Below, one piece after another: positions 56,774 through 63,518 of a DNA stretch of 64,000 nucleotides (its first letter is position 1; the number at the start of each line of letters is the position of its first letter). The position numbers and the translations under genes were made by a program. Where the stretch lies: contig NZ_CP177357.1 of assembly GCF_046845755.1 (NCBI RefSeq), forward strand, positions 1,798,001 through 1,862,000. Reading direction: 5' to 3'. The notes beneath the pieces were generated by a model, which did not search any database, was not told the origin of the DNA, and saw nothing but the letters and a program-made list of their open reading frames with translations. The stretch is from Rubrivirga sp046845755. GTDB taxonomy: Bacteria > Bacteroidota > Rhodothermia > Rhodothermales > Rubricoccaceae.

Positions 56774-57672
56774 TCGACGACACGGACGCCCGAGTGGGCC
56801 ACCTCGGCGGTGAACAGCTCGGTCAGCCGCGTCGTCATCGGGCCGACCGCACCGCCGCCGATCGTCCGGCCGTCGAGCCGCGTGACGGCCGCCAACTCGC
56901 CCATCGTCCCGGTGCAGAACATCTCGTCGGCGCGGTACGCCTCGGAGAGCGTGAAGCGCCCGACGCGGTGCGGGATGCCGTTCGCCGCGCACAGGTCGAG
57001 GACGGTCTGCCGCGTGATGCCCTCGGGGCAGGCGTCGGCGTGCGAGGTCAGCACCTCGCCGCGCCGGACGAGGAAGACGTGCGTGCCGTTGCACTCGGCG
57101 ATGAACCCGTCGCGGTCGAGCAGGAGCGCCGCGTCGGCGCCGGCCGCGGTCGCCTCGATCTTGGCCAGGATCGACTGGAGCAGGTTGTTGGAGTGGATCT
57201 TGGGGTCGAGGCAGTCCGGCGGGAAACGGCGCACGGACGAGGTCTGGAGCCGAAGCCCGGTCTTGCCGTAGACCGGCGCCTTCCACTCCGCCAGCACGAT
57301 CAGCGTCGGGCCCGACTGGTTGAGCCGGGGGTCCATGCCGGACGTGATCTTGGTGCCGCGCGACAACGTCAGCCGGATGTGGACGCCGTCGCGCATGCCG
57401 TTCGCCTCCAGCGTCTTGCGGATCTCCTCGACGATGGCCTCCTTGCTCGGCACGCCCTCGATGGCGATGGCTTTGGCCGAGTCCATGAGCCGGTCGAGGT
57501 GCTCGTCGAGCCGGAAGATGCGGCCGTCGTAGAGGCGCAGGCCCTCCCAGACGCCGTCGCCACCCTGCACGAGCGAGTCGAACGGCGAGACGCCCGCTTG
57601 GTCGCGGTGCGCGAGGACGCCGCCGACGTTGACGATGAGGTCGGCGTTGCGGGGGTCGGCGGTTTGGAGCAT
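56770..57672 (-). CDS. Class IV aminotransferase (branched-chain/D-amino-acid type)
   Basis: This 300-aa PLP enzyme of fold type IV has the Schiff-base Lys in LDPKIHSNNLLQSILAKIEA (about residue 160) and the family's ADAALLLDRDGFIAECNGTH, where ECN marks the aminotransferase class IV signature. PLP-binding Glu lies in MFCTGTMGELAAVTRLDG (T-GTMGE). It could be a branched-chain aminotransferase, D-alanine transaminase or aminodeoxychorismate lyase relative; the family cannot be split by eye. Start ATG 57672 lacks any Shine-Dalgarno, and the sequence just upstream is the left heptad array of the cassette at 57681-58185. Confidence 0.9.
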   Translation of the reverse strand: MLQTADPRNADLIVNVGGVLAHRDQAGVSPFDSLVQGGDGVWEGLRLYDGRIFRLDEHLDRLMDSAKAIAIEGVPSKEAIVEEIRKTLEANGMRDGVHIRLTLSRGTKITSGMDPRLNQSGPTLIVLAEWKAPVYGKTGLRLQTSSVRRFPPDCLDPKIHSNNLLQSILAKIEATAAGADAALLLDRDGFIAECNGTHVFLVRRGEVLTSHADACPEGITRQTVLDLCAANGIPHRVGRFTLSEAYRADEMFCTGTMGELAAVTRLDGRTIGGGAVGPMTTRLTELFTAEVAHSGVRVVD

Positions 57673-57680
57673 GGGAGATT

Positions 57681-58185
57681 GGACGAGGGACCGAGGACCG
57701 GGGACCGGAGACAGGTTCACTCTGGAGGGCCGGAATCGTAGGGGACGGATGGATCTCTGAAACGCCCCCCCAGGGAACGACGGAACGCGGTGAGCTGGCG
57801 GAGGAGGCGCTCGGCATGGGCGTAGGCCTCTCGCAGTGTCTCAAGATCCTCGAGGTAGCCTCGACGCCGAATCAGGTGGAGGCAGGCCACCGTCTCGATG
57901 AGCGACCGGATCGCGTAGCTCAGAAATCGGCTTTGCTCCGCGTCGGATTGACCGGTCGACCCCTCCGCGATGTTGAGCGCGATGCTCGTGGCCGCCCGCC
58001 GGAGTTGGTCCGCGAGATTGAACCTCTCAAGTGAGGGGAGAGACCTCGCGATCGACTCGACCCGGTCGCTGTAGTCCAGGGCCTCATTCCAGACCTCCAA
58101 CTTTTCGAACTTGAACGCCATCCCTCAGGATACTTCGCGATAGGGACCATCTCCGCTTCGGTCCTCGGTCCCCGGTCCCCGGTCC
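57681..58185. mobile_element. Cassette: four-helix-bundle gene flanked by inverted five-heptad arrays
   Basis: 57681-57715 is five heptads on the plus strand (GGACGAG, then GGACCGA, two GGACCGG and AGACAGG). 58151-58185 is five heptads in inverted orientation (on the minus strand GGACCGG twice, GGACCGA twice, AGCGGAG). They enclose the four-helix-bundle gene at 57717-58121. The structure resembles the stem-flanked 23S rRNA intervening sequences that encode the same protein family, but here it lies between two protein genes. There are no transposase or target duplications that I can recognise. Mobility is inferred, not shown. Confidence 0.6.
57717..58121 (-). CDS. Four-helix-bundle protein (23S rRNA intervening-sequence protein family)
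   Basis: This 134-aa protein matches the S23/IVP four-helix-bundle family: FEKLEVWNEALDYSDRVESI (helix 1), QLRRAATSIALNIAEGSTGQ (the family signature, about residues 38-57), FLSYAIRSLIETVACLHLIR and LRQLTAFRRSLGG. The prototype lies in 23S rRNA intervening sequences of Leptospira, Coxiella and others, and relatives include the Avd accessory protein of diversity-generating retroelements. Function is unknown; a nucleic-acid or RNA-end-binding role has been proposed for members. It starts 4 bp after the sulfotransferase-like gene ends (58125) and its stop abuts the left heptad array. Confidence 0.88.
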   Translation of the reverse strand: MAFKFEKLEVWNEALDYSDRVESIARSLPSLERFNLADQLRRAATSIALNIAEGSTGQSDAEQSRFLSYAIRSLIETVACLHLIRRRGYLEDLETLREAYAHAERLLRQLTAFRRSLGGRFRDPSVPYDSGPPE

Positions 58186-58916
58186 ACCCGCAGGGAATGC
58201 GGCCGCAGCCGCGCATACAGCTCGTCGGCCTCCTCGACCAGCGGCCGAAGCGCATCCGGCACCACGACCTCGCGCAGCTCGTGGCGGCCGAAGCCCGTCG
58301 AGCGCCACACGCTGGCGTACCAGTGCTCGGTCCACGTCTTGTCGGTGTCGCGCCGGCCGGGCGCCCACGCCAGCATGGCCGGGTCGAACGCCACGCCCAG
58401 GCGATCACTCAACGCCGCGAGCACGAGTCCGGGCGCGCGCAGCAGGTCGTCCGCGTCGACGACGGGCGGGGTCGGACCACTCGCCGAGAACCGCTCGAAC
58501 AGCTCGACCTGCTGGGGTAGCCCGGTATCGAGCAGGCCCGGCTCGGGGATCACCTTCGCCAGCGACACCACGAGCGCGGCGGGGTCGCGGATCAGGAACG
58601 CGTGGCGGAACCCGTCGTCGAGCCAGTCGCGGCCGACGTGGGGCAGCAGGTGGTGCGCCATGTGCTTCTGGTACCAGATCGGCGCGCCCCCGGGCGCGGG
58701 TCCCGTCAGCTCCGCCACAACGTCCCGCCAGTCCGTCGCGTACTCCGCCAGCACCGACGCCCGCGCGGGGTGGTCGACGTCGGTGTGGGCGAGGTAGACG
58801 CCGTAAAGAGGCTCGTCGACCCCGACCGTGTCGGCGCGGCTCTGCCACGCCCGCAGGAGCGCCGTCGACCGGCAGCGCGGGCCGTTCCACATGGCGAGTC
58901 GGACGGGGTCGGCCAT
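58125..58916 (-). CDS. Sulfotransferase-like P-loop protein
   Basis: This 263-aa protein opens VRLAMWNGPRCRSTALLRAW (start ATG 58916), a PAPS-type 5'-phosphosulfate loop variant, with AFLIRDPAALVVSLAKV as the 3'-phosphate-binding region and VDADDLLRAPGLVLAALSDR in the C-terminal half. Homologues from memory are often next to class IV aminotransferases and are sometimes annotated with them, which fits the gene at 56770. The last about 19 residues (DRGPGTEDRSGDGPYREVS) are encoded by the right heptad array and the sequence after it, so the natural C-terminus has probably been replaced by cassette sequence. Function otherwise unknown. Confidence 0.75.
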   Translation of the reverse strand: MADPVRLAMWNGPRCRSTALLRAWQSRADTVGVDEPLYGVYLAHTDVDHPARASVLAEYATDWRDVVAELTGPAPGGAPIWYQKHMAHHLLPHVGRDWLDDGFRHAFLIRDPAALVVSLAKVIPEPGLLDTGLPQQVELFERFSASGPTPPVVDADDLLRAPGLVLAALSDRLGVAFDPAMLAWAPGRRDTDKTWTEHWYASVWRSTGFGRHELREVVVPDALRPLVEEADELYARLRPHSLRVDRGPGTEDRSGDGPYREVS

Positions 58917-59004
58917 CGGCGGTAGGATTGGAGGGCGTGCGCCGAGTCTACTCCAGATCCCCGGCGCCCGGCTCGCGTAGGCCCATCCCCTCCCCGCCGA
59001 CCGC

Positions 59005-59592
59005 ATGGCCTTGTCGATTCCCGTGATCTACGGCTCCGTCCGCACCGGCCGCGTCGGCATCCGGGCGGCCCGCTACGTCAGGGACCGGCTGGCGGATGCC
59101 GGCCACGCCCCGACGCTCGTCGACCCGGCCGAGCATGAACTCCCGCTCCTCGACAAGATGTACAAGGAGTACCCGGAGGGTGAGGCCCCGGAGACGCTGG
59201 AGCGGCTGGCGACCCTGTTCCGCAGCGCCGACGCGCATGTGATCGTGTCGGGCGAGTACAACCACCTCCCGCCGCCCGCGCTCGTCAACTTGCTCGACCA
59301 CTTTCTGGACCTCTACCACCGGCGCCCGGCGGGCATCGTGACGTACTCGCGGGGCAGCTTCGGCGGCGTCCGCGCGGGCGTCCACCTGCGCGACATGCTG
59401 GCGGAGCTCGGGATGCTGACGCTGCCGACAGCGCTCGCGTACCCCCGAGTCCACGAGGCCTTCGAGGAGGACGGGGCGCCGACGGCCGACCAGGCCGAGG
59501 CGCTCGCCAGGCGGTTCGGGCGGTTCGAAGAAGAGCTGTCGTGGGTCGCCGAGGCGCTCCGCGAGAAGCGCGCCGGCGTCCCCACCCGCTGA
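59005..59592 (+). CDS. NADPH-dependent FMN reductase family protein
   Basis: This 195-aa flavodoxin-fold protein begins at ATG 59005 with IPVIYGSVRTGRVGIRAARY, the phosphate-binding loop of the azoreductase/chromate reductase-type FMN reductases, and includes AHVIVSGEYNHLPPPALVNLL and the glycine-rich FMN loop TYSRGSFGGVRAGVHLRDML. It reduces flavins, quinones or chromate with NADPH. Divergent from the sulfotransferase-like gene, and no obvious operon. The family is confident and the physiological substrate is not. Confidence 0.9.
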   Translation: MALSIPVIYGSVRTGRVGIRAARYVRDRLADAGHAPTLVDPAEHELPLLDKMYKEYPEGEAPETLERLATLFRSADAHVIVSGEYNHLPPPALVNLLDHFLDLYHRRPAGIVTYSRGSFGGVRAGVHLRDMLAELGMLTLPTALAYPRVHEAFEEDGAPTADQAEALARRFGRFEEELSWVAEALREKRAGVPTR

Positions 59593-59626
59593 GCACGGGG
59601 GCGCGCCGCATGAGGCCGCGCCACGC

Positions 59627-60442
59627 TCAGATCCAGTCGGCGTACAGCTCGGGCCGGCGGTCGCGCAAAAACAGGCGGCGGGCGTGCGACCGGGCCACCA
59701 GCTCGAGGTCGAGGTCGGCGATCAGGATCTCCTCCGTGCCCTCGCCGGCCGCCGCGAGCACCCGGCCGTCCGGCGCGCAGACGAAGCTCTCGCCGGCGAA
59801 CGTCAGCCGTTCCTCGGGCCCGACGCGGTTCGCGAGCGCGGTGAAGTAGCCGTTCTGGAAGGCGGCCACCTGCATCTCGGCCTGGTACAGCCCCTCCGGC
59901 CACTCCCCGACGGCGCCCGCTTGCGGCACGACGACCACCTCGGCCCCGGCCACCGCCAGCGCCCGCATCACCTCGGGGTAGTGGCGGTCGTAGCAGATCG
60001 CCACGCCAATCTTGCCCGCGGCGGTGTCGTAGACCGGCATGCCCCGGTCGCCGGGCGCGTAGTAGCCCTGCTCGTGGAACGCCTCGTAGTCGGTGATGTG
60101 GAGCATCCGCGTCCGTCCCAGGAGCGTGCCGTCGGCGTCGATCACCGGGGAGGTGTCGAACGTCCGGTCGCCCTCCCGCTCGAACAGGTTGAGCACGGCC
60201 ACGACGCCGTGCTGGACGCATCGTTCTTGGAACGCCTCGACGGTCGGGCCGGGGATGGGCTCCGCGAGCGTCCGGGACTCGGGCGTCGCGTGGCGCTGGG
60301 GGTAGAACGGCGTGAACGCGAGCTCGGCGTAGGCGACGAGGTCGGCGCCCGCGTCGGCGGCGCGGTCGAAGGCGGCGAGCCCGCGCGCGAGGTTGTCGGC
60401 GAGGTCGGGCGTGGCGGGCTGCTGGACGAGGGCGATGCGCAC
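59627..60442 (-). CDS. Nitrilase-superfamily hydrolase lacking the catalytic Lys
   Basis: This 271-aa protein of the nitrilase/carbamoylputrescine amidase fold starts at GTG 60442, sharing a base with the plsC stop (TAGTG). Catalytic Glu is present (VAYAELAFTPFYP, about residue 41) and catalytic Cys is present (AICYDRHYPEVMRAL, about 149). But the Lys of the G-x-Y-R-K-x-H-I motif is Met here (LGRTRMLHITDY, about 112). The second Glu (FHEQGYYAPGD) is retained. Without Lys the canonical acyl-enzyme chemistry should fail or be altered. It is the third gene of a plsC-plsC-nitrilase operon. Confidence 0.88.
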   Translation of the reverse strand: MRIALVQQPATPDLADNLARGLAAFDRAADAGADLVAYAELAFTPFYPQRHATPESRTLAEPIPGPTVEAFQERCVQHGVVAVLNLFEREGDRTFDTSPVIDADGTLLGRTRMLHITDYEAFHEQGYYAPGDRGMPVYDTAAGKIGVAICYDRHYPEVMRALAVAGAEVVVVPQAGAVGEWPEGLYQAEMQVAAFQNGYFTALANRVGPEERLTFAGESFVCAPDGRVLAAAGEGTEEILIADLDLELVARSHARRLFLRDRRPELYADWI

Positions 60443-61149
60443 TAGCGGGGGGTCGGGGCGGTGGCGAGGAGCGAGTCGGTGATGGCCTCCCGCGCGGCGT
60501 CGGCGAGCACGCGCGGCGGGGCGTCGGCGGGGAGCGGGTCCAGGATCCGGACCGAGATCACGCCGGGCCGGGCCTGGAACGCGCTCTCGTGCAGGACCTC
60601 GTGCGACCCCTGAACGGCGACCGGCACGATCGGCACGCCGGCCTCGATGGCGAGCCGGAACGCGCCGGTCAGAAACCGGCCGGGGACCCCGTCGAAGCTC
60701 CGCGTGCCCTCGGGGTAGAACAGCACCGACTCGCCCTCGGCGACGCGCGCGGCGGCCTCCGCGAGCCCGCCCTCCGGCGCCTTGAGGTCGAGGTAGACGC
60801 ACTTCGACTGCGTCAGGACGGTCGACACCAGCGGTCGTCCTTTGAGGCTGGCGCGGGCCACAAACAGGAACGGCCGGGGAATCCCGAGCAGCAACGCCGG
60901 GATGTCGCCCATCGACTGGTGGTTGGCGACGTAGACGACGGGGCCCTCCGGCGGGGTGCCCGTGCTCCGGACCCGGATGCCGCCCACGCCCAGCCCGAGC
61001 CACGACCACGCCCGCATCCAGCGCCAGTACCGCCGCGTGGTCGGGTTCAGCAGGTAGTGCCCCCAGCCGGGCAGGATCATCAGGACGGAGAACAGGCCGG
61101 TCCAGGTCATGGTCCAGGCAAACCACAGGCGAGAGGCGACGACAGACAC
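60442..61149 (-). CDS. plsC: 1-acyl-sn-glycerol-3-phosphate acyltransferase
   Basis: This 235-aa membrane-associated acyltransferase has motif I NHQSMGDIPALL (HX4D near residue 74), motif II around PFLFVARASLKGRPLV, motif III FYPEGTRSFDG, and motif IV VPIVPVAVQGS, which together define the PlsC family that adds the second acyl chain to make phosphatidic acid. An N-terminal hydrophobic helix (FAWTMTWTGLFSVLMILPGW) anchors it. It is a paralogue of the gene at 61175, and the TAG stop of that gene (61175-61177) doubles as part of a TAGCTTCCG box upstream of this one. Confidence 0.93.
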   Translation of the reverse strand: MSVVASRLWFAWTMTWTGLFSVLMILPGWGHYLLNPTTRRYWRWMRAWSWLGLGVGGIRVRSTGTPPEGPVVYVANHQSMGDIPALLLGIPRPFLFVARASLKGRPLVSTVLTQSKCVYLDLKAPEGGLAEAAARVAEGESVLFYPEGTRSFDGVPGRFLTGAFRLAIEAGVPIVPVAVQGSHEVLHESAFQARPGVISVRILDPLPADAPPRVLADAAREAITDSLLATAPTPR

Positions 61150-61174
61150 GGCGGGCGATCGGGGGGGCCGGAAG

Positions 61175-61951
61175 CTAGGCCGGGACGGCAGGCGCGGCCT
61201 CGGCCCCGACCGACTGCTCGATCCGCTCCCGGGCCCGCTCCGCCAGCGTACGGGCGCTCTCTCCAGCGGCCGACGCCAGCGCAGGCAGCACCGTCACCGA
61301 GACCCGTCCTGGACGGCCCCGCTTGCGGCGCTCGTTGAGCACCCGGTACGCCCCGTCGATCGCGACGGGCACGACCGGGACGCCGGCGGCCTGCGCCAGC
61401 CGGAACGCCCCCGACCGGAAGGCCCGGGGCGCCGTCCCGTAGCTCCGGCTCCCCTCGGGAAACATGAGCACGGCGTCCCCCTCCGCCAGCCGGCTCCCGA
61501 TCTCGGCGAGCCCGGGGGCCGGGTCCCGGAGGTCTAGAAACACACACCGGGAGGCCGCCAGCACGCGCCCCACGAGCGGGAGCCGGCGGAGCTCGGACCG
61601 GGCCACGAACACGAACGGCCGGCCGACGCCGAGAAACAGCGCGGGGATGTCGAGCATGGCCTGGTGGTTGGCAACGAGCATCGCCGGCCCGTCGGGCGCC
61701 GCCCCGCTCCGGTCGACGCGGACCCCGATCCCCCCCAGCACGAGCGCCGACCAAGCGCGCATCCAACTCGAAAAGCGACGCGTCGTCGGCCGCCGCCCGT
61801 GGTAGAGCAGCCCGGGCCCGATCAGTGCCAGCGACACGACGGCGCACCACGTCAGCGTCCAGAGATAGTGCAGGCGGGCGAGGATGGCGCGGCGGGGGTC
61901 GGGAGGCGGAGCGCAAGAAAACGCCGTCGGCTCCCCGCGGGCTCGCGCCAC
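61175..61951 (-). CDS. Second PlsC-like acyltransferase
   Basis: This protein of about 258 aa parallels the downstream PlsC: hydrophobic helix YLWTLTWCAVVSLALIGPG, NHQAMLDIPALFLGVGRPFV (HX4D), SRCVFLDLRDPAPGLAE, FPEGSRSYGTAPRAF (motif III) and VPVVPVAIDGAYRVL (motif IV). Two tandem PlsC paralogues suggest different acyl-chain or acceptor preferences. No ATG lies near the expected N-terminus; GTG 61951 is taken as start, giving about 40 residues before the helix, and the true start may be later. ndk is divergent at 62071. Confidence 0.85.
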   Translation of the reverse strand: MARARGEPTAFSCAPPPDPRRAILARLHYLWTLTWCAVVSLALIGPGLLYHGRRPTTRRFSSWMRAWSALVLGGIGVRVDRSGAAPDGPAMLVANHQAMLDIPALFLGVGRPFVFVARSELRRLPLVGRVLAASRCVFLDLRDPAPGLAEIGSRLAEGDAVLMFPEGSRSYGTAPRAFRSGAFRLAQAAGVPVVPVAIDGAYRVLNERRKRGRPGRVSVTVLPALASAAGESARTLAERARERIEQSVGAEAAPAVPA

Positions 61952-62070
61952 CTGTCTGTTTCCACGCAATAGCGGCCGGCCTCCGTCCCCCGTCCCCCCT
62001 CTTCCCCCGCGTTTCGCGGTCCTCGGCCTCATCCGGCGGTTGCTTTCCGAACACTCAACCCCCGACCGAC

Positions 62071-62511
62071 ATGGAGCGCACGCTCGCCATCATCAAGCCC
62101 GACGCCGTCGCGGGCGGCCACGCCGGCAAGATCCTCGACCGCATCCTCGCCGAGGGCTTCACCGTCCGCGCGATGAAGCTGACCACGCTGACGCTGGCGC
62201 AGGCCAAGGGCTTCTACGCCGTCCACGCCGAGCGCCCGTTCTTCGGCGAGCTCACCGAGTTCATGTCGTCGGGCCCCTGCATCCCGCTCGTCCTCGAGCG
62301 CGACGACGCCGTGGCGAAGTGGCGCGAGGTCATCGGCGCGACGAACCCGGCCGAGGCCGCCGAGGGCACCATCCGCCAGCAGTTCGCGACCTCGATGGGC
62401 GAGAACGCCGCCCACGGCTCCGACTCCGCCGAGAACGGCGTCAAGGAGGGCCGCTACTTTTTCGCCGAGAGCGAGATCGTGCAGAACGGCGCGGATGTGA
62501 TCGACGCGTAA
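62071..62511 (+). CDS. ndk: Nucleoside diphosphate kinase
   Basis: This 146-aa hexamer/tetramer enzyme transfers the gamma-phosphate between nucleoside tri- and diphosphates through a phospho-His. Signatures: MERTLAIIKPDAV at the N-terminus (ATG 62071 fixed), KLTTLTLAQAKGFYAVHAER, FFGELTEFMSSGPC, and the active-site His in NAAHGSDSAENGVKE (about residue 114). The C-terminus EGRYFFAESEIV is canonical. It is monocistronic, with a strong hairpin at 62531-62562 after it. Confidence 0.98.
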   Translation: MERTLAIIKPDAVAGGHAGKILDRILAEGFTVRAMKLTTLTLAQAKGFYAVHAERPFFGELTEFMSSGPCIPLVLERDDAVAKWREVIGATNPAEAAEGTIRQQFATSMGENAAHGSDSAENGVKEGRYFFAESEIVQNGADVIDA

Positions 62512-62530
62512 CGCGCGCCCGGCTTTGCGT

Positions 62531-62562
62531 GCCGCCCCGTGCTCGTCCGAGCGCGGGGCGGC
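62531..62562. terminator. Bidirectional hairpin between ndk and the DUF gene
   Basis: GCCGCCCCG...CGGGGCGGC with an inner GCTC/GAGC helix gives about 14 nearly perfect pairs around GTCC. It lies between two convergent genes, with GTGTC rather than a T-run following. Confidence 0.7.
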
Positions 62563-62568
62563 GGCGTG

Positions 62569-62949
62569 TCAGGCCGACCCGTCGTCTCGGGGCAGCGCCG
62601 CGATCCGGTCCCCAACGTCGAACGGGACGGGGCCGCCGACACGGACGGCCTGCTCGTAGAGCCAGCGCGCCCGGAGCCGGCCCGCCGGATCGCGGTCCTC
62701 GCGCAAGAGGTCCGCCAGCCCCACGGCCTTCTCGGCGCTCGCCCACCCGTCCTCCGAGGCGAGCGCCTCGATCTCGGCCCGGCTCATCGCCCGGTACGCG
62801 GCGAGGTCGAGGCCCGTCGCCTCGGCCAGCCCCTCCCCCAGCGCCTGCTGGGCCCCCTCGATGTCGCCCTCCCGGCGTCGGCCCATGACGGCCGCCAGCA
62901 CCTGCACCATCTGCGCCAGCTGGCGCATCAGGAAGTCGCGCTGAATCAC
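62569..62949 (-). CDS. Small helical protein, possibly DUF6483-like
   Basis: This 126-aa protein begins MIQRDFLMRQLAQMVQVLAA and continues as amphipathic helices (EGAQQALGEGLAEATGLDLA, SRAEIEALASEDGWASAEKA), an all-helical, TPR-like appearance. The opening resembles what I recall of DUF6483-type proteins, but I am not sure. It starts at GTG 62949, overlapping the panD stop by 4 bp (GTGA), so it is coupled to panD. No signal or TM. Function unknown; the coupling suggests a role linked to pantothenate or simply operon packing. Confidence 0.65.
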   Translation of the reverse strand: MIQRDFLMRQLAQMVQVLAAVMGRRREGDIEGAQQALGEGLAEATGLDLAAYRAMSRAEIEALASEDGWASAEKAVGLADLLREDRDPAGRLRARWLYEQAVRVGGPVPFDVGDRIAALPRDDGSA

Positions 62950-63434
62950 CGCGAGCGGCGGCCGCTGCGGCTGCGCGACGAGACGGTCCGGCCCAGCTTG
63001 GGCGCCCAGATGTCCGACGCCTCGACGGCGTTCGTGACCGCCGGCATCGTCGGGTCCGTCACGTCCGCGCCGTCGAGGTCAAAGATCTCAGTCGGGTTGT
63101 TCTCCGCGTCCACCAGCACCACGCGCGGCTGGTGCGTCTCGGCCTCCTGGGGCGTCATGTCGGCGTACGCCATCACCACGACCAGGTCGCCCGGGGCGCA
63201 CAGCCGGGCGGCGGGGCCGTTGAGGCAGACCGTCCGGCTCCCGGCCTTGTCGGGGATCGTGTACGTCTCCAGCCGCGCCCCGTTGTTGACGTTGACGACC
63301 TGGACCCGCTCGTACGGCAGCAGGCCCGCCAGCTCCATCAGCTCGCGGTCGAGCGTGATCGAGCCCTCGTAGTGCAGGGCCGCCTCGGTGACGGTGAGGC
63401 GGTGGAGCTTCCCCTTGAACAGCGTGATCGTCAT
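62946..63434 (-). CDS. panD: Aspartate 1-decarboxylase
   Basis: This 162-aa pyruvoyl enzyme makes beta-alanine for pantothenate. The self-processing Gly24-Ser25 bond is visible in HYEGSITLD and the family N-terminus MTITLFKGKLHRLTVTEAAL fixes the start at ATG 63434. VNVNNGARLETYTI and NGPAARLCAPGDLVVVMAYA are further signatures. The usual length is about 115-127; here the protein continues after ENNPTEIF for about 45 residues ending SRSRSGRRSR. panC is upstream in the same operon with an inverted heptad array between them. Confidence 0.95.
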   Translation of the reverse strand: MTITLFKGKLHRLTVTEAALHYEGSITLDRELMELAGLLPYERVQVVNVNNGARLETYTIPDKAGSRTVCLNGPAARLCAPGDLVVVMAYADMTPQEAETHQPRVVLVDAENNPTEIFDLDGADVTDPTMPAVTNAVEASDIWAPKLGRTVSSRSRSGRRSR

Positions 63435-63443
63435 GGCAGCGGC

Positions 63444-63518
63444 GAGAGGGAGGAGGGATCGGCCATGGAGGGATGCGGGCCTCTGCCCATGCCTCCGTAC
63501 CGCATCCCGCACCCCTCA
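63444..63518. repeat. Paired inverted heptad arrays between panC and panD
   Basis: The right arm 63484-63518 is five heptads read on the minus strand from the panC stop itself (TGAGGGG, TGCGGGA, TGCGGTA, CGGAGGC, ATGGGCA). The left arm 63444-63480 is the related purine-rich sequence in the opposite orientation (GAGAGGG, AGGAGGG and ATGGAGGG onward). Only about 3 bases separate the arms, so the mRNA would fold into a long stem inside the operon. Confidence 0.75.

Noticed and set aside
57681..58185. Insertion sequence with transposase
   Set aside because: The only gene inside is a four-helix-bundle protein of 134 aa with no transposase motif, and no target duplication is clear. It is recorded as a cassette.
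62071..62511. Longer ndk protein starting at 61825
   Set aside because: The upstream residues are out of character, while ATG 62071 gives the exact conserved N-terminus.
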